From Actomonas sp051209155 (GTDB taxonomy: Bacteria; Verrucomicrobiota; Verrucomicrobiia; Opitutales; Opitutaceae): DNA of 64,000 nucleotides. Under the pieces are notes generated by a model. That model was not told where the DNA came from and made no database searches. It saw only the letters and a list, made by a program, of their open reading frames with translations. A program made the translations under genes and the position numbers. Location: NCBI GenBank assembly GCA_051209155.1, contig JBPJGB010000001.1; one strand, given 5' to 3'. Shown piece by piece: positions 54,058-60,601 of this stretch (its first letter is position 1; each line of letters starts with the position of its first letter).

Positions 54058-55238
54058 TCAAACGTTTCCTTCCGCGCCCCGCCCGCCAGTTTTTCGGCGT
54101 CAAAATGAAGCCCACCGCGCCCGCCTACGACCTCATCGACCAACCTGGTCAGCTCCAGCCCCTGCTCGACGCCATGGACCGGGTCGACGAGCTCGCGCTC
54201 GATACCGAGGCGGACAACATGAACTGCTACCGCACCAAGATCTGCCTCCTGCAGTTCCTGGTCGACGGCAAGGTCTACCTCGTCGACGCTCTCGCGCCGC
54301 TCAAATTCGACGCCCTTTACGACAAGCTCGCCACCAAGCACCTCATCATGCACGGCAGCGACTACGATCTGCGCCTGCTGCACGACCTCAACGGCTTCGA
54401 GTGCAAGAGCATGTTCGACACCATGCTCGCCGCCCAGCTCCTCAACCGCCAACGCGTCGGCCTCGCCGCGCTCATGGAGGACTACTTCGGCCTCATCATG
54501 TCCAAGGAGTCCCAGAAGGCCAACTGGTCGCGCCGCCCGCTCACCCAGAAGCTCCTCGATTACGCTTCCCTCGACGTCTGGCACCTGCCCGAACTCCGCG
54601 ACCTCCTCACCAAGGAACTCCGCAAACTCGGTCGCATGGACTGGCTCGACCAACAATGCCGCCGCCAGATCGAAGCCGCCCAATCCGGCTTCCCCAACGG
54701 CGACGAAAACGCCTGGCGCATCGGCAAATCCGAAAAACTCCGCGGCCGCGGCCTCGCCGTCCTCCACGCCGTCTGGCACTGGCGCGAAGCCCAGGCCGAG
54801 CGCCTCGACACGCCCCCCTTCAAGGTCTGCAACAACAAGCTCCTCATCACCATGGCCGAACACGCCGAACACGGTGATGCGGAGGCCGCGGTCATCGCCT
54901 CCATCAACCTCGGCCGGCGCCACAGCCGCCTCATCAAGTCGCTCACCGCCGCCGTGCATCGCGGCTTCGAAACCGACCCCGCCGACCTGCCGCGCCGCCA
55001 GCGCAACCGCGACCATCGCCCGCTCACGCCCAAGGAGCTCGGTTTCCAGGACCGCCTCAAAGCCGACCGCGACAAGGCCGCCACCAAGCTCAACCTCGAT
55101 CCGACCCTCATCGCCAACCGCTCCCAGTTGGCTCAGATCGCCCGCAGTCCCGACGAACTCGACGAGCTGCTCCAGCCGTGGCAGGCGGGTATCATTCGCG
55201 AATTTCCCGCCTTCATCGCGGGCCGCGACGCCTCGTAA
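54054..55238 (+). CDS. RNase D-like 3'-5' exonuclease with HRDC domain
   Basis: 394 residues. DEDD-type exonuclease: ELALDTEADNM (Asp and Glu), MHGSDYDLRLL (Asp), and LLDYASLDVWHLPEL (Tyr and Asp, DEDDy). Residues about 205-290 form an HRDC domain (LRGRGLAVLHAVWHWREAQAERLDTPPFKVCNNKLL). A basic tail follows (RRQRNRDHRPL). It trims tRNA and other RNA 3' ends in known relatives. A short palindrome separates it from oleC. Confidence 0.87.
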   Translation: MIKRFLPRPARQFFGVKMKPTAPAYDLIDQPGQLQPLLDAMDRVDELALDTEADNMNCYRTKICLLQFLVDGKVYLVDALAPLKFDALYDKLATKHLIMHGSDYDLRLLHDLNGFECKSMFDTMLAAQLLNRQRVGLAALMEDYFGLIMSKESQKANWSRRPLTQKLLDYASLDVWHLPELRDLLTKELRKLGRMDWLDQQCRRQIEAAQSGFPNGDENAWRIGKSEKLRGRGLAVLHAVWHWREAQAERLDTPPFKVCNNKLLITMAEHAEHGDAEAAVIASINLGRRHSRLIKSLTAAVHRGFETDPADLPRRQRNRDHRPLTPKELGFQDRLKADRDKAATKLNLDPTLIANRSQLAQIARSPDELDELLQPWQAGIIREFPAFIAGRDAS

Positions 55239-55279
55239 ACAAAAGGCCAAACTCGCGAGCATTCGCATCTTTGCGGTGG

Positions 55280-55298
55280 GTCGGGCTTTACGCCCGAC
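55280..55298. repeat. Short palindrome (GTCGGGC/GCCCGAC)
   Basis: A perfect seven-base stem with a five-base loop (TTTAC) lies between the RNase D-like gene and oleC. It looks like a dispersed repeat of this lineage and may adjust expression of the genes behind it. Confidence 0.45.
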
Positions 55299-55324
55299 AC
55301 GCAACGCATTTGCTGTCGGTCACC

Positions 55325-57076
55325 GTGCCGCCGCCGTCCCCAGCCGTCGACTCCGCCAACATCGCCCGCCACCTCCCCCGGATGGCGTCCGAGGAGCCGC
55401 ATCGTCCGGCCCTCAAAGTCCCGCGTGGCCGCACCGCCGAGGGCGCCATTGACTACCTCGCCCTCGGTTTCGCCGAACTCGAGGCCGAAGCCGCCGCCTG
55501 GCAGGCCCGTTTCCGCAAAGCCGGCGTGCAGCGCGGCGACCGCGTCCTCGTCATGGTCCGCCAAGGCCTGCCGCTCATTTCCAGCATCTTCGCCCTCTTC
55601 GCCCACGGCGCCGTGCCGGTCGTCATCGACCCCGGCATGGGCCGCGAGAGTTTCCTCAACTGCGTCAAACGCTCCCAGCCCAAGGTCCTCCTCGGCATCC
55701 CGCTCGCCCGCGCCCTCAGCTACGTTTTCCGCCGCGCCTTCAAAACGGTCAAAATCCGCATCGGGGCCAGTGGATCCACCACCGCCCGGCTCAACAAGAC
55801 CGCCGAACGCGCGAAGCTCGCCGTCGCCGCCACGACCAACGACGAGCTCGCCGCCATCCTTTTCACCTCTGGCTCCACCGGCGCGCCCAAGGGCGTCTGC
55901 TACACCCACGGCATGTTCAGCGCCCAGGTCGAGCTCATCAAACACGCCTTCCAAATCCGCCGTGAAGAGGTCGACCTGCCCATGTTGCCGATCTTCGCCC
56001 TCTTCAACCCGGCGCTCGGCATGACCACCATCGTGCCGGAGATCGACCCCAGCCGCCCCGCCGAGGTCGACCCCGCGAAGATTGTCCAAGCCATCACCCA
56101 AGAGCAGGTCACCAACTCCTTCGGTTCGCCCACGCTCTGGCGCAAGATCGCCCGCCATTGCCACCGCCAGCGCATCGTGTTGCCCACCATGAAGCGCGTG
56201 CTCTCCGCCGGCGCGCCCGTGCCACCCGAGCTTTGGGAACTCATGCGGCCGCTCCTGCCCAACGGCGAGTTGCACAGCCCCTACGGAGCCACCGAGGTCC
56301 TGCCCGTCAGCGCCATCAACGCCACCACCGTCATCGCCGAAACCGCCGCCGAAACCCTGCGCGGCGCCGGCACCTGCGTCGGCCACATCATCCCGCCCAA
56401 CGAGGTCAAAGTCGTCGCCCTCGTCGACGGTCCGATCCGCTCCATCGCCGACATCCAGGAAGCCCCCACCCACGGCGTCGGCGAAATCATCGTCCGCGGC
56501 CCGACCACCACCCAGGTCTACGACGCCCTGCCCGAAGCCACGGCACTCGCCAAAATCCCAACCGACCAAACCCCAAATCCCAACCAGTCACCGTTGGGAT
56601 CTGGGATTTCCAACGTTGGGATTTCCGGCGCGACAGCGCCGGCCTGGCATAGGATGGGTGACTGCGGCTACTTCGACGAAGTCGGCCGCCTTTGGCTCTG
56701 CGGCCGCGCCGCCGAACGCGTCGAAACCAACAACGGCCCGCTCTACACCGAACTCGTTGAACCCATCTTCAACAGCCATCCCGGCGTGCGCCGCACGGCT
56801 CTCATCGGACTCGGGCAACGCCCGTCCCAGCGCGCCGCCCTCGTCGTCGAGCCCCGCGACCGCGATATCATGGGCAACACCGCCGCCTGCCGCACCCTCG
56901 CCCGCGAGCTGCGCGAACTCGCCCGCCAACACCCGCACGCCGGCCGCATCACGACCTTCTATTTCCACGAAAGATTCCCGGTCGACGTCCGCCACAACGC
57001 CAAGATCCACCGCCTCACCCTCGCCAAGTGGGCCCAAACCGAGGCCACCGGCCTCGAGGTCGACCCTAAAAAATGA
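55325..57076 (+). CDS. oleC: OleC-type beta-lactone synthetase (AMP-dependent ligase family)
   Basis: 583 residues from GTG 55325; the conserved opening NIARHLPRMASEEP starts 12 residues in, so the internal ATG at 55382 would truncate it. AMP-binding motif ILFTSGSTGAPKGV (about 178), PYGATEVLPVS, and the C-terminal segment VDVRHNAKIHRLTL in place of the usual catalytic Lys loop, the style of OleC. OleC closes beta-hydroxy acids to beta-lactones in long-chain olefin biosynthesis, with ATP. Residues about 410-439 come from an inserted palindromic repeat that keeps the frame. oleD overlaps the stop by four bases. OleA and OleB are not nearby. A generic fatty acid-CoA ligase remains possible but less likely given the pair. 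Confidence 0.82.
   Translation: MPPPSPAVDSANIARHLPRMASEEPHRPALKVPRGRTAEGAIDYLALGFAELEAEAAAWQARFRKAGVQRGDRVLVMVRQGLPLISSIFALFAHGAVPVVIDPGMGRESFLNCVKRSQPKVLLGIPLARALSYVFRRAFKTVKIRIGASGSTTARLNKTAERAKLAVAATTNDELAAILFTSGSTGAPKGVCYTHGMFSAQVELIKHAFQIRREEVDLPMLPIFALFNPALGMTTIVPEIDPSRPAEVDPAKIVQAITQEQVTNSFGSPTLWRKIARHCHRQRIVLPTMKRVLSAGAPVPPELWELMRPLLPNGELHSPYGATEVLPVSAINATTVIAETAAETLRGAGTCVGHIIPPNEVKVVALVDGPIRSIADIQEAPTHGVGEIIVRGPTTTQVYDALPEATALAKIPTDQTPNPNQSPLGSGISNVGISGATAPAWHRMGDCGYFDEVGRLWLCGRAAERVETNNGPLYTELVEPIFNSHPGVRRTALIGLGQRPSQRAALVVEPRDRDIMGNTAACRTLARELRELARQHPHAGRITTFYFHERFPVDVRHNAKIHRLTLAKWAQTEATGLEVDPKK
56553..56642. repeat. Palindromic repeat inserted in-frame in oleC
   Basis: AAATCCCAAC occurs at 56553-56562 and 56575-56584, its complement GTTGGGATTT at 56615-56624 and a related GTTGGGATCT at 56593. 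A separate perfect hairpin, CCGGCGC/GCGCCGG, follows at 56625-56642. The DNA is less GC-rich than the gene around it and encodes a low-complexity loop (NPNQSPLGSGISNVG). Confidence 0.65.
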
Positions 57077-58164
57077 CGACTCCTGTCCAACCCGACGGAC
57101 CCGTCCTCGTCACCGGCGGCACCGGCTTCCTCGGCTCCCACCTCGTCGACCAACTCCTAGCTGCCGGCCGCCAAGTCACGGTCGTCTCCCGCTCGCCACG
57201 CCCCGAACTCGCCGCCCGCGGCATCCGCGTCATCACGGGCCACCTGCACGATCCGGCAACCTGCGCCGCCGCCGTCGAGGGCGTCAGCACGGTTTTCCAC
57301 GTTGCCGCCCGCGTTGGCGTCTGGGGCCGCTACGAGGACTTCCACCGCGACAACGTGATCGCCACCGAAACCCTGCTCGCCGCCGCCCAGGCAGCCGGAG
57401 TCGAACGGTTCATCCACACCAGCACGCCGAGTGTGGTCTACAACGGCCAAGACCTCGCCGGCGCCGACGAATCATTACCGCTCACGACCGCCTGCCCGAG
57501 TCCGTATCCGCTCACCAAAGCCATCGCGGAAAAGGCCGTGCTCGCCGCCAATCGCCCCGGTTTTCTGACCACCGCCCTGCGCCCGCATCTCATCTGGGGC
57601 ATCGGCGACCCCCACCTCGTCCCGCGCATCCTCGCCCGCGCCCGCGCCGGCCGCCTGCGCATCGTCGGCGACGGCCAAAACCGCGTCGACATGGTCCACA
57701 TCACCAACGCCACCGCCGCCCACCTCGCCGCCGAAACCGCCTTGGCCACCACTTGTCACTTGCTAAGTGACAAAATTTCCAAAGCCACTGACCATGAGGA
57801 TTTTGAGAATCTTCATGCCGATGTTCCACCATCCGCCGGTCGTGCCTATTTCATCACCAACGATGAACCAGTGAACCTGTGGAACTGGATCAACGAGCTG
57901 CTCACCGGCCTCGGCGAACCGCCGCTGACCAAGCGCATCTCCCTGGCCGCCGCCTCGCGCATCGGCGCGGTCTGCGAGGGGCTTTGGCGCATCCTGTCGC
58001 TCAAAGGCGAACCACCCATGACCCGCTTCATCGCGGCGGAATTAGCCAAGGACCACTGGTTCGACCTCAGCGCCGCCAAACGCGATCTCGGTTACCAACC
58101 CACCGTTACCATGGCCGAGGGCACGACCGACCTCATCGCGCACCTTAAGCGCAATCCACTGTAG
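57073..58164 (+). CDS. oleD: OleD-type NAD(P)-dependent 2-alkyl-3-oxoalkanoate reductase
   Basis: 363 residues, extended short-chain dehydrogenase: VLVTGGTGFLGSHLV (NAD(P) site), a Tyr-x3-Lys pair in PYPLTKAIAEKA, RPHLIWGIGDPHLVPRI, VDMVHITNATAAH, and GRAYFITNDEPVNLWNW as in OleD/sterol-dehydrogenase-like proteins. OleD reduces the beta-keto acid made by OleA before OleC closes the lactone. It starts inside the oleC stop (ATGA). Residues about 226-257 (TTCHLLSDKISKATDHEDFENL) are an AT-rich, repeat-derived insert. The stop codon lies in a downstream palindromic repeat. Confidence 0.82.
   Translation: MTTPVQPDGPVLVTGGTGFLGSHLVDQLLAAGRQVTVVSRSPRPELAARGIRVITGHLHDPATCAAAVEGVSTVFHVAARVGVWGRYEDFHRDNVIATETLLAAAQAAGVERFIHTSTPSVVYNGQDLAGADESLPLTTACPSPYPLTKAIAEKAVLAANRPGFLTTALRPHLIWGIGDPHLVPRILARARAGRLRIVGDGQNRVDMVHITNATAAHLAAETALATTCHLLSDKISKATDHEDFENLHADVPPSAGRAYFITNDEPVNLWNWINELLTGLGEPPLTKRISLAAASRIGAVCEGLWRILSLKGEPPMTRFIAAELAKDHWFDLSAAKRDLGYQPTVTMAEGTTDLIAHLKRNPL
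57753..57817. repeat. Two hairpins inserted in-frame in oleD
   Basis: TTGTCACTT and AAGTGACAA (57753-57773) form a perfect nine-base stem with a three-base loop. A second near-palindrome of 25 bases runs from CATGAGGATT to AATCTTCATG (57793-57817). The stretch is clearly AT-richer than flanking coding sequence and lies where homologues have a short loop. Confidence 0.6.
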
Positions 58165-58208
58165 CCGGGGTCGCTGACCCCGGTCCGGCCGCAGCGAGGC
58201 CGGCTACA
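58160..58208. repeat. REP-like nested palindrome supplying the oleD stop
   Basis: Outer arms TGTAGCCGG and CCGGCTACA enclose CCGGGGTC/GACCCCGG and GGCC/GGCC stems. The TAG at 58162-58164 within the left arm is the stop codon of oleD. The remaining about 150 bases to 58358 hold no gene. Confidence 0.6.
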
Positions 58209-58358
58209 ACCCGGGAAACCTCAAAAACCGGTCGGGCCTCCTCCGAGTCCGCGGTGCCATCTCTGTGGCCTCGGTGACGAACCGCGCGTGCCTCTCAGCC
58301 CCCTGCATCGGCCTTCGCGTCTCTTCGCGCCCTTCGCGGTTGGAAAACCAACCCAGCC

Positions 58359-59165
58359 TCACCCGCGCTGCCGCACCGCTTCGAAGAGCGTGATGATCGT
58401 CGCCATCGCGACATTCAGCGAATCCGCCTGACCCGCCATCGGGATACGCACGCGGTCATCCGCCTCGCGCAGCCAATCGTCGCTCAGACCGTATTGCTCG
58501 CTGCCCATTACGATCGCCATCGGTCCCGTCAGATCCGCGTCGGTGTGCAACTGGGTCGCCGACGGCGTTGTCGCCACACTGCGGATACCCTTTGCGCGCA
58601 GCCACGTCCGGACCGCGTCGCTCTCGGCAATCGCCACCGGCACCGAAAACAGCACGCCGGTCGACGCCCGCACCACGTTGGGGTTGAACAAATCCGTGAC
58701 CGGATCGCACACGATCAGCCCGTCCACGCCCGCCGCATCGGCGCTGCGCAGGATCGTGCCGAGGTTGCCCGGCTTTTCGATCGCCTCAACCACCAACAAA
58801 AACGGGGTGGGGGAAAGCGGCAGGTCGTCCAACCCGTGCTTCCATTGTGGTAACACCGCGAGCAAACCATCCGGCCGCTCCCGATAGGCCACCTTCGCAA
58901 AGGCCGCCTTGTTCAGCTGAAACACCCGGGCACCCGCCGCCTGGGCATCGGCAATGAGCGACGCCTCGTTGCCCTGTTCGCCCGGATACCATTCCGGAGA
59001 AATATACAGCTCGGCCGGCGCGAATCCCTTGTCCAAAGCTCGCCGAATCTGCCGGTAACCCTCGACCAGGAACTGCCCCGCCTGATCCCGCGGACGCCGG
59101 TCGCGCAGCTTCACAAGCTTTTTCACGCGCGGATTCTGCAAACTGGTGATGACCTCGGGCTCCAT
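58359..59165 (-). CDS. TrmH/SpoU family RNA 2'-O-methyltransferase
   Basis: 268 residues from ATG 59165. An N-terminal substrate-binding part (LQNPRVKKLVKLRDRRPRDQAGQFLVEG) is followed by the knotted SPOUT domain: EAIEKPGNLGTILRSADAAG (motif 1), IVMGSEQYGLSDDWL (motif 2) and IPMAGQADSLNVAMA (motif 3). Such enzymes methylate ribose in 23S rRNA or tRNA. The exact nucleotide is not predictable. It is divergent from another RNA methyltransferase gene, with a long palindrome between them. Confidence 0.92.
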   Translation of the reverse strand: MEPEVITSLQNPRVKKLVKLRDRRPRDQAGQFLVEGYRQIRRALDKGFAPAELYISPEWYPGEQGNEASLIADAQAAGARVFQLNKAAFAKVAYRERPDGLLAVLPQWKHGLDDLPLSPTPFLLVVEAIEKPGNLGTILRSADAAGVDGLIVCDPVTDLFNPNVVRASTGVLFSVPVAIAESDAVRTWLRAKGIRSVATTPSATQLHTDADLTGPMAIVMGSEQYGLSDDWLREADDRVRIPMAGQADSLNVAMATIITLFEAVRQRG

Positions 59166-59174
59166 GGGTTGAGG

Positions 59175-59255
59175 TGCCCACGAAACACACGAAAGCACAC
59201 GAAAGAAAACACTGCATTTCCGAGGTTTCGTGTCTTTTCGTGTGTTTCGTGGGCA
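59175..59255. repeat. 81-base element with perfect 20-base inverted repeat
   Basis: TGCCCACGAAACACACGAAA (59175-59194) returns as an exact complement at 59236-59255, with further ACGAAA/TTTCGT units inside. It occupies almost the whole gap between the two divergent methyltransferase genes and includes the GTG start of the right one. Confidence 0.85.
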
Positions 59256-60523
59256 AAAGAAAGCATCAGAAACTCCGGGATTTCCCGTTTCCCTATCACA
59301 CCGAGATCGAGCTCGAGATCACGACGCTTACCAATCGGGGCGTTGGCCTGGGTCGCATCCAGCTGCCCCCCGGCGAACCCGATGCCGACTCCACCAGCTG
59401 GGTCGTCATGGTGCCTTTCAGCCTGCCCGGTGAGCGCGTGCGTGCTCGCGTGTTTCGCAACCAGAAGAACTTCTCCGAAGCCGACCTCATCGAGGTCCTC
59501 ACGCCATCCTCCGATCGCGTCGAACCGCGCTGCCCGCTCTTTGGACAATGCGGAGGCTGCCAGTATCAGCATCTTAACTACGAGGCTCAGCTGGTCTGGA
59601 AGCGCCAGCAGGTCGAGGAGTTGCTCGAGCACATGGCTGGACTCAAACACCCGGTAAACGACGTGATCGGCTCCCCCCAGCAGTTCGGCTACCGCTCAAA
59701 AATCACCCCGCACTTCAACCTACCCCGCGACGGCGACGACCCGACCGCGCAACCCATTGGCTTCCTTCGCCAGGGCACCCGCAACGCCATCATCGATGTG
59801 CCCGAGTGCCTCATCGCCACCGACGCGATCAACGCCAAGCTCACCGAGGTCCGCGCCGACGTGCACGCCCGTCTTGCCGCCGCTGACTTCAAGAAAGGCG
59901 CCACCCTCCTCCTGCGCCATGCGACCGAGGGTGTCATCACCGACTACGATGCGGTCATCCACGAGCAGGTCGGCGACCTGAAGTTGCACTTCCTCGCCCG
60001 CGACTTCTTTCAGAACAACCCCTTCATCCTGCCCGCCTTCACCGGCTACGCCCGCGAACAAGCCGCCGCCACCGGTGCCCGCTTCATGGTCGACGCCTAC
60101 TGCGGCAGCGGGCTCTTCGCGCTGAGCTGCGCGTCCGCCTTCGAGCAGGTTCGCGGGGTGGAGATCAGCGAGACCAGCGCCCGGTTCGCCACCGAGAACG
60201 CGGCCGCCAACGGCATCAGCAACGCCACCTTTCAGGCCGGCGACGCCGCCGCGATCTTTGCCGGGCTCGACACCGACCTGCCACCCGCCGACACCGTGGT
60301 GCTGATCGACCCGCCGCGCAAAGGTTGCGACGAGAGCTTCCTGTCACAGCTTTTCGAATACGGCCCCCGCGCCGTGGTCTACGTGAGCTGCGACCCGGCG
60401 ACCCAGATGCGCGACCTGGTCCACTTCAAGGAGGCCGGCTACCGCCTTACCGCCGTGCAGCCCTTCGACCTCTTTCCCCAAACCCGCCACCTCGAGTGCG
60501 TGGTGACCTTGGTGAAGGAGTAG
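59249..60523 (+). CDS. 23S rRNA (uracil-5-)-methyltransferase, RlmD/TrmA type
   Basis: About 424 residues from GTG 59249. A TRAM domain (IELEITTLTNRGVGLGRI) is followed by the Fe-S cluster cysteines CPLFGQCGGCQYQHL, the SAM motif VDAYCGSGLFALSCA, LIDPPRKGCDESFL, and the catalytic Cys in VVYVSCDPATQMRDL. The closing DLFPQTRHLECVV is universal in the family. It makes m5U in 23S rRNA or tRNA. No other in-frame start precedes the TRAM domain outside the repeat, so translation must begin within the palindrome. Confidence 0.92.
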   Translation: MGKRKHQKLRDFPFPYHTEIELEITTLTNRGVGLGRIQLPPGEPDADSTSWVVMVPFSLPGERVRARVFRNQKNFSEADLIEVLTPSSDRVEPRCPLFGQCGGCQYQHLNYEAQLVWKRQQVEELLEHMAGLKHPVNDVIGSPQQFGYRSKITPHFNLPRDGDDPTAQPIGFLRQGTRNAIIDVPECLIATDAINAKLTEVRADVHARLAAADFKKGATLLLRHATEGVITDYDAVIHEQVGDLKLHFLARDFFQNNPFILPAFTGYAREQAAATGARFMVDAYCGSGLFALSCASAFEQVRGVEISETSARFATENAAANGISNATFQAGDAAAIFAGLDTDLPPADTVVLIDPPRKGCDESFLSQLFEYGPRAVVYVSCDPATQMRDLVHFKEAGYRLTAVQPFDLFPQTRHLECVVTLVKE

Positions 60524-60601
60524 CGGGCGGCGGAATTCGAGCTGGCACCCGCGCGCGGACTGGCGAGGATCCGCCGCAGCTGGCCGCTAATCCAATTGTT
60601 T

